DNA of 64,000 bases from Flagellimonas aequoris (lineage in GTDB: Bacteria > Bacteroidota > Bacteroidia > Flavobacteriales > Flavobacteriaceae), in NCBI RefSeq assembly GCF_003584165.1, contig NZ_QXFJ01000031.1:1-64000 (forward strand). Direction: 5' to 3'. The notes beneath the pieces were generated by a model that was not told the origin of the DNA, ran no database searches, and saw nothing but the letters and a program-made list of their open reading frames with translations. Each line of letters starts with the position of its first letter. Position 1 is the stretch's first letter. Both the position numbers and the translations under genes were made by a program. Positions 26,132-34,991 of this stretch are shown piece by piece.

Positions 26132-28387
26132 TCAATGCTTTATATATTGATGGTATGCCACTTGTCCAAAAGAGATATTTTCATCATTTGGACTTAAGTT
26201 ACGATTAAAATAGAGTTTGTATTCACTTCCCGCCAGTTCCTTGATCATATCAACCAAAACCGTATTTTGAAAGACGCCGCCGCTCATGGCAATTTCCTTG
26301 ATATTCTGTTGTTCTGCCATTTTAATGACCATGGTGGTCAAGGTGAAGAGAAAGTCAACTATGATTTCTTGTTTGTCCCTTCCACTTCTGTAGTCATGAT
26401 GGATTTTTGCAAAAAGGAGATGGGTGGGCACTATTCCGTCGTTTATTTCACTGATATAGCAAGTACAATTTTCCAATGAGTATTGTTGGATTTGATTTTC
26501 AAGCAAGATGGCTGCCTCGCCTTCATAGGTGTTGAAGTCGCAAATGTTCAAAAGGGATGCCACGGCATCGAAAAGTCGACCTACGGAAGAGGTTTTGAGC
26601 AATTCTTTCTTCTTTAAATGACGATAAATGGAAATTTCTTCTTTGGAAAATTTTTGCTGGATTTCTTCATTCATCGCTGCATCAGCCAAAGAGAAAAAAG
26701 ATATCCGGGGTTCCTTGGCCATCTTGTCGCTGGCCAGCCAATCAAAATATTCAAAATGCCCGACACGTTCCATGGACTGATCATGGTATTTGAAAAATTC
26801 GCCTCCCCAAACCTGTTCGTCGTCCCCGTAACCGGTACCATCCCAAACGACACCCAAAACAGGCGAGCTTTGCCCAAAGAGTCCATGCTCACCCAATACC
26901 GAAGCAAAATGGGCCTTGTGATGTTGAACGGAGGCTACTGGGATATTCCATTTTTTTCCCAATTCCATACCGTGAAGGGTGCTATTGTAGGTAGGATGTT
27001 TATCCACAAGGATAACTTCGGGAAGTACCTGGAACAGTTTGGTAAACTTGTCCGCGGTATCCATGTAGCGGTCATAGACATCAAAATGGTCCAAGTTTCC
27101 CAAATATTGACTGATGTATAGGTAGTCGTTGGGGATAAAGGCCAACGTGCTTTTCAGGTGTCCGCCCATGGCCAATATTTTCTGGTCCGTCTTTACTTCA
27201 GAATCAAAATTTGGACTGAGCCCCCTAGATCGTCTAAAAATGACTTTTTCATGGAAACGATTGCTAAACTTGACTACGGAGTCGTCCTGTGGATTAGTGA
27301 TTTCCAAATTATGGTCCAAAAAATAATCGGCCACTTCCGCCAATTCTTGGTGGGCCATATCCGCATCACTGATAATGGGCGATGCATGAATATTGCCACT
27401 GGTGGCCACAATCGGGATTCCAAGTTCGGTGGCCAATAAGTGCAAAATGCCAGAGTAGGGGAGCATAATACCCAATTGGTTCAGTTGGGGGGCCAATTCA
27501 TCCACAACCAAGTTTCCGTTCAAATCGGTTTTTGGAATGATCACGATGGGACTTTCCGGAGAGGTCAAGGTTTCTTCCTGTATTTTGGTGACCTTCAAAT
27601 GCTGTTTCAATAATGAAAGGGAAGGATATAGAATAACAAAAGGCTTGGTAGGTCTTCGTTTTCTTTTACGTAGTTTTTGAATGGCAAGAGGATTCGTCGC
27701 ATCACAACACAAAAGATATCCGCTGGTATTTTTGATGGCCACAATGTTTCCATTTTTGATAAAGCTTGCGGTTTTTTGGATGACATCCCCGTCTGAAATA
27801 GTAGCTCCTTTGGCATCGGTCAATTTTAGTTCAATACCACAATGGGAACAGGAATTGGTCTGGGAATGGAACCTACGGTTCGAAGGATCTTGGTATTCCG
27901 TTGCACACGAATCACACATTTCAAAAACAGTCATATTGGTATGGTCCCTTTCAAACGGGAACTTGTTGGTAATGGCCCAGCGGGGTCCGCAGTTCACGCA
28001 AGTGGTAAAGGGATAGTGGTAGCGTCTGTTGTTCGGGTCGGTGATCTCTTCTTTGCAGGTATCACAAATAGCAAAATCGGGGGTGAGCTGTAAATTCAAT
28101 TTTCCTCCGGTTTGGGACGGAACAATGGAAAATCCATCAAATGCTCGGTATGTGACTTCTGATAGATGATGGTCCTTTATTTTGGCCAATTTTGGAGGTT
28201 GCTGTATGAGCGTTTTATAAAATTGCTGGATTTTCTCGAATTCACCAGAAAGATAAATGATTACACCTTCTTCATTATTGGATACGGAACCCTTCAAACC
28301 AAATTTTTGAGCCAAGTTGAACACATGGGGCCTAAAACCAACTCCTTGCACGCGACCGGTCACTATGATCTTGAAAGATTTGGACAC
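26132..28387 (-). CDS. hypF: Carbamoyltransferase HypF
   Basis: 751 residues, full length. Domains in order: acylphosphatase (VTGRVQGVGFRPHVFNLAQK at the N-terminus), two zinc-finger pairs (CDTCKEEITDPNNRRYHY ... CVNCG; CDSCATEYQDPSNRRFHS ... CSHCG), a YrdC-like nucleotide-binding domain (about 200-390) and a Kae1-like domain with QHHKAHFASVLGEHG. It makes carbamoyl-adenylate from carbamoyl phosphate and loads HypE. It starts immediately after the protease gene ends (one base between them), in the same run. Confidence 0.97.
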   Translation of the reverse strand: MSKSFKIIVTGRVQGVGFRPHVFNLAQKFGLKGSVSNNEEGVIIYLSGEFEKIQQFYKTLIQQPPKLAKIKDHHLSEVTYRAFDGFSIVPSQTGGKLNLQLTPDFAICDTCKEEITDPNNRRYHYPFTTCVNCGPRWAITNKFPFERDHTNMTVFEMCDSCATEYQDPSNRRFHSQTNSCSHCGIELKLTDAKGATISDGDVIQKTASFIKNGNIVAIKNTSGYLLCCDATNPLAIQKLRKRKRRPTKPFVILYPSLSLLKQHLKVTKIQEETLTSPESPIVIIPKTDLNGNLVVDELAPQLNQLGIMLPYSGILHLLATELGIPIVATSGNIHASPIISDADMAHQELAEVADYFLDHNLEITNPQDDSVVKFSNRFHEKVIFRRSRGLSPNFDSEVKTDQKILAMGGHLKSTLAFIPNDYLYISQYLGNLDHFDVYDRYMDTADKFTKLFQVLPEVILVDKHPTYNSTLHGMELGKKWNIPVASVQHHKAHFASVLGEHGLFGQSSPVLGVVWDGTGYGDDEQVWGGEFFKYHDQSMERVGHFEYFDWLASDKMAKEPRISFFSLADAAMNEEIQQKFSKEEISIYRHLKKKELLKTSSVGRLFDAVASLLNICDFNTYEGEAAILLENQIQQYSLENCTCYISEINDGIVPTHLLFAKIHHDYRSGRDKQEIIVDFLFTLTTMVIKMAEQQNIKEIAMSGGVFQNTVLVDMIKELAGSEYKLYFNRNLSPNDENISFGQVAYHQYIKH

Positions 28388-28388
28388 C

Positions 28389-28943
28389 TTATGAAATTTG
28401 ATGGTGCAGGGTATCCACCAAGTCCATAATTTGTTCGATTGCCTCGGGAATAGCCGTTTTTACTTTTGGTGCCAATTCTGTGGTCATGGGTTCCACTTTT
28501 TCTATGGATATGGTGAAAAGATACAAATCTGGTTGGGTTTCCATGAGGTATACCGCTTCGATCATATCCTTGAGTCCCACGTCATGAACACTCAATGCCG
28601 AAGGAAAGTCACTGGCGAATTTGGGCCGGATGAGGGAAATGGTTCCTTCTGGTTGACCATCCATGGTGGCGTCCACAAAGATGATCTTGTTATAGCTTTC
28701 AAAACAGTTCAACAATAGAAATCCACCCGTTCCACCATCCAAAATGTCCAAATGGTCTGGCAGTTCCATCGTATCCATGTGTTGTATCAAATGGACCCCG
28801 ACCCCTTCATCGCCCATCAAGTAATTGCCAACACCCAATACCAAAATGGACCTAGACTTATCTTTTTCAAAATAAAAGGCATCACTGCTTATGGCAATAG
28901 GCTTTTTTGCCAAATCCGATTTGGTATTTGTTGATTGCTCCAT
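28389..28943 (-). CDS. hyaD: [NiFe]-hydrogenase maturation endopeptidase
   Basis: 184 residues. The HyaD/HupD signature SILVLGVGNYLMGDEGVGVH lies at about 30-50 with the nickel-sensing Glu in GDEGVG; DGGTGGFLLL follows. The first 28 residues (with a short polar stretch) are an extension beyond the usual start; a start further in cannot be excluded. It cuts the C-terminal peptide of the large subunit once nickel is in place. It sits between cytochrome b and hypF. Confidence 0.92.
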   Translation of the reverse strand: MEQSTNTKSDLAKKPIAISSDAFYFEKDKSRSILVLGVGNYLMGDEGVGVHLIQHMDTMELPDHLDILDGGTGGFLLLNCFESYNKIIFVDATMDGQPEGTISLIRPKFASDFPSALSVHDVGLKDMIEAVYLMETQPDLYLFTISIEKVEPMTTELAPKVKTAIPEAIEQIMDLVDTLHHQIS

Positions 28944-28953
28944 GTTGTAGGTA

Positions 28954-29706
28954 TTACTCTATAATTTCCATGGCTTCCTCATCCACGGGAGCTTCTATTT
29001 CTTCATCTTCAACCAATTGTTTGAGTCTTTCGTCGCAGACAAATTTATAGCCTCCGAACATGGATGAAACTTCGCCTCTTCCTTCGAGCCAGTCGTGGTA
29101 GAACACCAAATACACATGAATCAAAGTGAACAATATAAAGAGCCACGTGGTGGTATGGTGAATAGTCCTTACAATGAAATCACCCCCTAAAAAGGGTACC
29201 ACCCAACTGAACATTTTGGGCAACCACCAGCTTGCGGTGGAAGAATACAGTCCGAACCCTGTAAACACCTGTACCAATGCCAAAAGGAACAAAATCACAT
29301 AGGATATGGCCGCCACACTATTATGCCCAATACTGATATCCTTAATGTCCGGTTTTTTTTCATTGGCCAAAAGGACATCCACCTTAATCACATGCAAGAA
29401 ATTATGCCACATTTTTTTATTGAAAGGCCAAAAGGCACGCCAGCTGGAAAATCTGTTACCCACGAACGACCAATAAATTCTCAGTATCATATTGAAAAAG
29501 AATACGTAGGCCGTGGCAAAATGTATAAAGCGGACTGTGCCGAACCAATAAATATCGCTTGCTTCCCTATTGGACAAAATGGCCGGGGGATTGGCAATGA
29601 TGAATCCTGTTATGGCCAATATGACAATGGAGAGCGCGTTGATCCAATGGAAAAACCGAACCGGAAGCTCCCAAACATATACCCGTCTAAATTTTCGTGT
29701 TTGCAT
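28954..29706 (-). CDS. hyaC: Ni/Fe-hydrogenase b-type cytochrome subunit
   Basis: 250 residues with four membrane helices. Haem-ligand histidines are in RFFHWINALSIVILAITG (first helix), RFIHFATAYVFF (second) and RTIHHTTTWLFILFTLIHVY (fourth). The FHDW-like YHDWLEGRGEV motif follows the last helix. The acidic C-terminus (about 225-250) is unusual but harmless. It passes electrons from the small subunit to the quinone pool, here menaquinone. Gap to the large-subunit gene: 13 bases. Confidence 0.95.
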   Translation of the reverse strand: MQTRKFRRVYVWELPVRFFHWINALSIVILAITGFIIANPPAILSNREASDIYWFGTVRFIHFATAYVFFFNMILRIYWSFVGNRFSSWRAFWPFNKKMWHNFLHVIKVDVLLANEKKPDIKDISIGHNSVAAISYVILFLLALVQVFTGFGLYSSTASWWLPKMFSWVVPFLGGDFIVRTIHHTTTWLFILFTLIHVYLVFYHDWLEGRGEVSSMFGGYKFVCDERLKQLVEDEEIEAPVDEEAMEIIE

Positions 29707-29719
29707 GATTCATGATTTA

Positions 29720-31453
29720 CTAGATTTCGCAGCTCGAAACGTTTTGTACTTGTGAAATATGCTTTCCGTGCTCATCATATAGATGCACTGCACAGGCTAT
29801 ACAGGGGTCGAATGAGTGGATGGTCCTGATGATTTCCAAAGGTAATTCAGGGTCTGCCACTGGGGTGTCCAAAAGTGTGGATTCATAGGCCGAACGCTGT
29901 CCTTTGGGATCTCTGGGTGAGGCATTCCAAGTAGAAGGAACCACCAATTGATAATTTTCGGTCTTACCTTCCTTGATTTTGATCCAGTGGGCCAAGGCAC
30001 CCCTTGGTGCTTCTGAAAAACCTACCCCTTTGCATTCTGTTGGCCATGACTCGGGTTCCCATTTAGCCATATTGGCCATTCGGGTATCCCCGTTCTTGAT
30101 GTTCAACAACAAGGTGTCATAAAACTCCATGGTCCAATTGGCCACCAATTGGGTTTCTATACCCCTGGCCGCTGTTCTTCCCAAAGTGGAGAAAAGAGCA
30201 TCGACAGGCACGTCCAAATGGCTCAAAGCACCATTCACTGCTTCCTGAATTTCCTTGTTGCCCCTTGCATACCCTACCAAGAGTCTGGCCAATGGTCCTA
30301 CCTCCATAGGTTTGCCCTGCCAACGAGGTGTTTTGATAAAGCTGTATTTCTGACTGACATCCAATTCTTCATAGGGAGGTTTGGGGCCCGAATAGTTGAT
30401 GTTGGTCTCACCATCCCATGGGTGTCTGCCTTGGTCTTTACCTTCAGCATAGTCATCATACCAAGAATTGTTTATGAATTCAGCGATATCATCATTTCTG
30501 TGATTTACGTCATATACCTTGGATAGGTCCCTATCCAAAATAACACCTTGCTGAAATTTAAAACTGGAAATATCACTATAGCCATTGGTTGGGAAGTCAC
30601 CATAAGCCATGTAATTGCCAAATCCTTTGCCAATAGCTCCCCAATCTTTGTAGAAGGAGGCAATGGCCAATAAATCTGGGATATAGACCTGTTCTATGAA
30701 CTGTTTTCCTTCTTTGAGCAATCTTCCCACATAGGCCAATCGTTCAGCGTTGATACCTCCAGGACTTTCCGTATTGATGGCACAGGCCATACCGCCTACC
30801 AGATAGTTGGGGTGGGGGTTCTTACCACCAAAAATGGTGTGGACCTTTACGATTTCTTTCTGCCACTCCAAGGCTTCCAGATAGTGGGCAACTGCCAAAA
30901 GGTTGACTTCAGGGGGCAATTTCATTTGGGGATGGCCCCAGTAACCGTTTGCAAATATGCCCAGTTGCCCACTTTCCACAAATCTTGTGACCCTTTTTTT
31001 GATATCGGAAAAATAACCAGGAGAACTCTTGGGCCAACTGGAGATGCTCTGTGCCAGTTTGGAGGTTTCAGCGGGATCTGCCTTCAGTGCATTTACCACA
31101 TCTACCCAATCCAGGGCATGAAGATGGTAAAAGTGTACGGTATGGTCGTGCATGTACAGGGCACCTTCCATAATGTTCCGTACCATTTCGGCATTTGGTG
31201 GGATCTCTATGCCCAAGGCATCTTCAACCGACCTTACGGAAGCCAAGGCGTGCACCGTGGTGCATACGCCACATGCGCGTTGCACAAATGCCCAAACGTC
31301 CCTGGGATCTCTTCCTTTTACAATATTTTCCAGACCCCGAACCATGGGACTTGAACTATAGGCGTCGGTTATTTTACCATCCTTCACCTCTACTTCTATT
31401 CGCAAGTGCCCTTCAATCCTGGTAATAGGGTCAACAACAATTCTATTTGCCAT
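29720..31453 (-). CDS. hyaB: [NiFe]-hydrogenase large subunit
   Basis: 577 residues. The N-terminal nickel motif is RACGVCTTVHALAS (Cys61 and Cys64) and the C-terminal motif is DPCIACAVH (Cys551, Cys554). A 20-residue peptide follows His557 and would be removed by the endopeptidase. RIEGHLRIEVEVKDGKI near the start and the rest of the chain match group 1 membrane-bound uptake enzymes. It splits H2 at the Ni-Fe(CN)2CO site. All conserved ligands are intact. Confidence 0.97.
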   Translation of the reverse strand: MANRIVVDPITRIEGHLRIEVEVKDGKITDAYSSSPMVRGLENIVKGRDPRDVWAFVQRACGVCTTVHALASVRSVEDALGIEIPPNAEMVRNIMEGALYMHDHTVHFYHLHALDWVDVVNALKADPAETSKLAQSISSWPKSSPGYFSDIKKRVTRFVESGQLGIFANGYWGHPQMKLPPEVNLLAVAHYLEALEWQKEIVKVHTIFGGKNPHPNYLVGGMACAINTESPGGINAERLAYVGRLLKEGKQFIEQVYIPDLLAIASFYKDWGAIGKGFGNYMAYGDFPTNGYSDISSFKFQQGVILDRDLSKVYDVNHRNDDIAEFINNSWYDDYAEGKDQGRHPWDGETNINYSGPKPPYEELDVSQKYSFIKTPRWQGKPMEVGPLARLLVGYARGNKEIQEAVNGALSHLDVPVDALFSTLGRTAARGIETQLVANWTMEFYDTLLLNIKNGDTRMANMAKWEPESWPTECKGVGFSEAPRGALAHWIKIKEGKTENYQLVVPSTWNASPRDPKGQRSAYESTLLDTPVADPELPLEIIRTIHSFDPCIACAVHLYDEHGKHISQVQNVSSCEI

Positions 31454-31463
31454 GATGATCTTA

Positions 31464-32588
31464 TTAAGACTCTAGTTTCTTTTCATTCTGTATGCCACGG
31501 GAAGTCCTGCTTTTCAGTTCTTTCCGTTTAGATATATTGGCGGCAACGGCATGCACCGCTAAACCACCTGCTACAACCCCGGCGGCTACTTTGCCAATAG
31601 TGTCGGCGGAACTTTCAATGCCAAATCCGGCCAAACCGGTCAATCTTTCGTAGAAAGGTCCGTTGTCCCAAAAATTCTCTTCACTACAACCAATGCATCC
31701 ATGACCTGATTGGATTGGATAGCTAACGCCATTATTCCATTTGATGGTACCGCAAGAGTTATAGGTCATTGGACCACGACATCCCACTTTGTACAAACAA
31801 TAGCCATCTTTGGCATTTTGATCGTCAAAGGTTTCGGCAAAAAGACCGGCGTCGTAGTAGGGTCTTCTGTAGCAGGAGTCGTGTACCCTTTTGGAGTAGA
31901 ATGCTTTTGGTCTACCAAGACCATCCAACTCTGGCAATCGGTCAAAAGTGATCATGTGAACAATGATTCCTGCCATGACCTCGCCAATGGGAGGACAGCC
32001 GGGGACCCGGATAATGGGTTTGTTCTTGATGATTTTATGTATCGGGGTGGCCTGCGTTGGGTTGGGGTAAGCGGCTTGTACGCATCCGTTGGAAGCGCAA
32101 CTGCCCCAGGCAATGATTGCTTTGGCCCCTTCGGCGGCTTCGATCAGAAGTTCTTTTGCGGACCTACCCGCAATGCAACAATAGTTGCCATCATCGCCCA
32201 GAGGCACGGAACCTTCTACGCAGAGGATGTATTCCCCTTTGTATTTTTCCATGGTGGCCTGTTTGGCGGCTTCAGCCTGATGGCCGGATGCGGCCATCAA
32301 GGTCAATGTATAGTCCAGTGAAATTTTATCCAGAATGATATCCGAAACAATCGGGTGGTCGGACCGGATGAACGATTCACTACAACAAGTACATTCTTGG
32401 TAATGTTCCCAAATCACGGGGATTCGGAACGTGTTTTCCAGGGATTTGGCTACCTGACCGATCATGGATGTCTCCAAACCCATATATGCTGCGATATAGG
32501 TGGCGAACTTCATGAAATCACGTCTGCTGTAACCCTGCTTGATGATGCTTTCGTAATAGGTTTCCTTTACTGATTTTTCTAGTGCCAT
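31464..32588 (-). CDS. hyaA: [NiFe]-hydrogenase small subunit, O2-tolerant type
   Basis: 374 residues. A twin-arginine signal is present ([14 protein letters not shown], Arg22-Arg23), so the dimer is exported folded. The proximal cluster ligands are Cys66, Cys68 and Cys69 (ECTCCSESF), Cys164 and Cys169 (WGSCASNGC) and Cys198 (VPGCPP). Cys68 and Cys169 are the two extra cysteines that build the [4Fe-3S] cluster of O2-tolerant group 1d enzymes such as E. coli Hyd-1. Medial and distal cluster ligands follow ([27 protein letters not shown]). A membrane anchor near residues 330-350 ([19 protein letters not shown]) holds it to the cytoplasmic membrane. First gene of the minus-strand operon. Confidence 0.97.
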   Translation of the reverse strand: MALEKSVKETYYESIIKQGYSRRDFMKFATYIAAYMGLETSMIGQVAKSLENTFRIPVIWEHYQECTCCSESFIRSDHPIVSDIILDKISLDYTLTLMAASGHQAEAAKQATMEKYKGEYILCVEGSVPLGDDGNYCCIAGRSAKELLIEAAEGAKAIIAWGSCASNGCVQAAYPNPTQATPIHKIIKNKPIIRVPGCPPIGEVMAGIIVHMITFDRLPELDGLGRPKAFYSKRVHDSCYRRPYYDAGLFAETFDDQNAKDGYCLYKVGCRGPMTYNSCGTIKWNNGVSYPIQSGHGCIGCSEENFWDNGPFYERLTGLAGFGIESSADTIGKVAAGVVAGGLAVHAVAANISKRKELKSRTSRGIQNEKKLES

Positions 32589-32748
32589 GACCCAAAATTT
32601 TAAACCTAAATATTAATTTTTCAGGGATTTAGCACTAAATGTAGATATTACAATCAGGGATTCATATGACAAAAGTCATGTTGTTGGAATTATATTTTGG
32701 ATAATATTGTGTCTTATGTGCCTCTTATTCAGGACTTAAATAAATATC
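32589..32748. promoter_or_regulatory. Divergent hydrogenase promoter with palindrome
   Basis: 160 bases between hyaA (minus) and hypA (plus). At 32666-32679 lies ATGACAAAAGTCAT, a 5-base inverted repeat around AAAA. A close relative, TGACAATTGTCA, is in the promoter of the sulfide:quinone reductase gene (39008-39019). Such half-sites fit a Crp/Fnr-type dimer; this is inference. Confidence 0.5.
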
Positions 32749-33090
32749 ATGCATGAACTGTCGGTAGCCATGGGTATTGTAAAGATTGCCGAGGATGAGA
32801 CCAAAAAGGCCAAGGCCAAAAAGGTCACCTTGATCGAGTTGGAAATCGGCAAATTGGCAGGTGTGGAGTTTGAATCCTTGGATTTTGTATGGCCAGCGGC
32901 AGTGAAGAATACGGTACTCGAAAGCGCGGAAAGAAGAATTGATGTAAAAGAAGGTTTGGGCCAATGCGCGGATTGCGATACGGTTTTTGAAATTGAACAT
33001 TTTTACGATTCCTGCCCAAATTGTGGCAGTAGTTTTAAAGGTATAATACAAGGTAAAGAGTTGAGGGTTAAAGCCCTAGAGGTAGTATAA
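32749..33090 (+). CDS. hypA: Hydrogenase nickel incorporation protein HypA
   Basis: 113 residues. It starts MHELSVAMGIVKIAEDE, with the nickel-binding His2, and has the zinc site of two C-x-x-C pairs (Cys73/76 in GQCADCD and Cys89/92 in SCPNCG). With HypB it delivers nickel to the large subunit. First gene of the plus-strand half of the locus, divergent from the small subunit gene. Confidence 0.96.
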   Translation: MHELSVAMGIVKIAEDETKKAKAKKVTLIELEIGKLAGVEFESLDFVWPAAVKNTVLESAERRIDVKEGLGQCADCDTVFEIEHFYDSCPNCGSSFKGIIQGKELRVKALEVV

Positions 33091-33107
33091 ATCAAAAAAC
33101 TTGAAAT

Positions 33108-33998
33108 ATGTGCGGTACTTGCGGATGCGGAAGCGAAGAGAATGGAGCCAAAATTTTGGCACCGGCCATTGGTAAGGAAACCCATGGCCACGATCATGAT
33201 CACCACCACCATTCACACGGTCACTCCCACGGCCACGATCATGGTCATCACCATCACGACCATGAGCACTCCCATGACCATCATCATGGACATCATCACC
33301 ATCACCACGATCATGATCATGACCATCATCATAAAACGGTATTGGAGGTGGAGCGTGACATTCTACAACAGAATGAGATCATGGCGGCCAGAAACCGGGG
33401 GTATTTTGATGCCAAAGGCATCTTTGCCCTTAATCTGGTAAGTTCGCCGGGCTCTGGTAAAACGTCGCTATTGGAGCGTACCTTAAAGGATATGAAGGAT
33501 AAAATTTCTTTCTATGTGATAGAGGGCGATCAACAAACCTTGAACGATGCCAACCGAATTGCAGCTTTGGATGTTCCCGTATTGCAGATCAATACAGGGA
33601 AAGGATGCCATTTGGAAAGTGATATGATCCATGACGCGGTCAAACAATTGAATATTGCCAATGACTCCGTATTGATGATCGAAAATGTGGGCAACTTGGT
33701 ATGCCCCTCCATGTTCAATTTAGGCGAACACAAAAGGGTGGTCATCGTGAGCACCACTGAGGGTGATGACAAACCCATCAAATATCCGGACATGTTTCAT
33801 ACCTCGGATATTTGCATCATCAACAAAATTGACCTAGCGCCTTATTTGGATACCAATATTGAAGAGCTGAAAAAGAATGCACGTCAGGTGAACCCTGGTT
33901 TGGTCTTCTTTGAAGTATCGGCCACCAAAGGCACTGGTATGGAGCAATGGTATGAATGGTTGGAGACCAACGCGAAGTTGGTTCCCGAAGACCACTAA
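33108..33998 (+). CDS. hypB: Hydrogenase nickel GTPase HypB
   Basis: 296 residues. The N-terminus MCGTCGCG is the high-affinity nickel site; residues 26-75 are an unbroken histidine-rich tract (about half His with Asp/Gly) that can store nickel; then a SIMIBI GTPase with P-loop SSPGSGKTSLLE (about 112-123), the VIEGDQQT switch, the IENVGNLVCP motif and NKIDLAPY. It is longer than HypB proteins that lack the tract. It hydrolyses GTP to hand nickel over through HypA. 17 bases follow hypA, 10 precede hypC. Confidence 0.97.
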   Translation: MCGTCGCGSEENGAKILAPAIGKETHGHDHDHHHHSHGHSHGHDHGHHHHDHEHSHDHHHGHHHHHHDHDHDHHHKTVLEVERDILQQNEIMAARNRGYFDAKGIFALNLVSSPGSGKTSLLERTLKDMKDKISFYVIEGDQQTLNDANRIAALDVPVLQINTGKGCHLESDMIHDAVKQLNIANDSVLMIENVGNLVCPSMFNLGEHKRVVIVSTTEGDDKPIKYPDMFHTSDICIINKIDLAPYLDTNIEELKKNARQVNPGLVFFEVSATKGTGMEQWYEWLETNAKLVPEDH

Positions 33999-34008
33999 AA
34001 CAACGGTT

Positions 34009-34275
34009 ATGTGTTTAGCGATACCTGGAAAATTATTGGAAATCACTTCGGAACTTGATGAAACCTTCCGTATGGGGAAAGTCTCCTTCGGGGGAATCAA
34101 AAAAGAAGTGAGCCTAGCTTTGGTCCCAGAGGCCAAGGTCGATGACTATGTCATGGTCCATGTGGGGGCGGCCATCAGTATTGTGGATGAGGAAGAGGCA
34201 AAAAAAACCTTTGAGGTGCTTTCACAATTGGGAGAATTGGATGATTTGGACCATCCACCGGAAAGCAATCCATAA
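34009..34275 (+). CDS. hypC: Hydrogenase assembly chaperone HypC
   Basis: 88 residues from the ATG at 34009; the family always begins M-C-L-A-I-P-G, seen here, so frames that start earlier are wrong. Cys2 binds iron together with HypD. The chaperone carries the Fe(CN)2CO group to the large-subunit precursor. The acidic tail (about 68-88) is a normal variation. Confidence 0.96.
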   Translation: MCLAIPGKLLEITSELDETFRMGKVSFGGIKKEVSLALVPEAKVDDYVMVHVGAAISIVDEEEAKKTFEVLSQLGELDDLDHPPESNP

Positions 34276-34285
34276 TTTTGATACC

Positions 34286-34969
34286 GTGCCCTATTTTGAG
34301 CTCAAAAATGATGAAATTTCTTTTCCACCAGCATACTTTGCGGATATAGATGGGCTGTTGGCCGTTGGGGGCACCATGTCCATAGAGCGATTGTTGTTGG
34401 CCTATAACAGTGGTATTTATTATTGGCATTATCCTTTAAAACATATCAAATGGTGGTCACCAGACCCAAGGATTGTATTGAGACCCAATGCTTTTGAAAT
34501 GCCCCAATCCCGACTGGATTCCCTTTTGAAAGATTTTGATATACGAGTCGACTCCCATTTTGAGGAAGTACTCCGCGGTTGTCAGAGGGTATACAATATA
34601 GATGGTCAGATGGACAACCGATGGTTAGCAGAACGGATGGTCCGTATGTTCATGGAATTGCACCAAAAAGGATACGCCCATTCCGTTGAGGCGTGGAAAG
34701 ATGGGAAATTAGTAGGCGGATTGTTCGGTGTCGCCATTGAAAAACTGTTCTTTGTTGAATATGTGTTCTCCACCGTGGAACATGCCGATGAAGCCGCCCT
34801 GCTATACTTGATTAAAAAACTGAAGGATCAAGATTTTGAGTTGATGGATATGCAAAAGGCCACGTTTTTCTTTTCAGGTATTGAATTTGATGAAATGCCC
34901 AGGTTGGAATATGTGGGCCTATGCAAGGAAAACGCGAATACGTTTCGCGATGTCCCCACTGAGTTTTAG
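34286..34969 (+). CDS. Divergent leucyl/phenylalanyl-tRNA-protein transferase (Aat-like)
   Basis: I choose GTG at 34286, 10 bases past the hypC stop, giving 227 residues that begin at PYFELKNDEISFPPAYFADI; the first ATG in frame lies inside hypC and gives a senseless extension. Family motifs: GLLAVGGTMSIERLLLAY, WWSPDPRIVLRP, HSVEAWKDGKLVGGLFGV. The active-site region, ESMFS...ASK in canonical Aat, reads VEYVFSTVEHADEAAL, and the D-C-Q motif reads DMQ, so the C-terminal half has drifted. Canonical Aat adds Leu/Phe to N-terminal Arg/Lys of proteins. Linked to hyp genes, the enzyme may have a specialised substrate or be a paralogue; unproven. Confidence 0.75.
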   Translation: MPYFELKNDEISFPPAYFADIDGLLAVGGTMSIERLLLAYNSGIYYWHYPLKHIKWWSPDPRIVLRPNAFEMPQSRLDSLLKDFDIRVDSHFEEVLRGCQRVYNIDGQMDNRWLAERMVRMFMELHQKGYAHSVEAWKDGKLVGGLFGVAIEKLFFVEYVFSTVEHADEAALLYLIKKLKDQDFELMDMQKATFFFSGIEFDEMPRLEYVGLCKENANTFRDVPTEF

Positions 34970-34991
34970 GAAATACAAAAAAAGTAAGAAG

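Noticed and set aside
33180..33330. Repeat tract that could pass for a microsatellite or CRISPR-like array
   Set aside because: It encodes the His/Asp tract of HypB in frame, with no regular spacer structure.
33142..33441. Thr/Ile/Met-rich frame on the plus strand
   Set aside because: It is the shifted reading of the histidine repeat of HypB; HypB is clearly the real gene.
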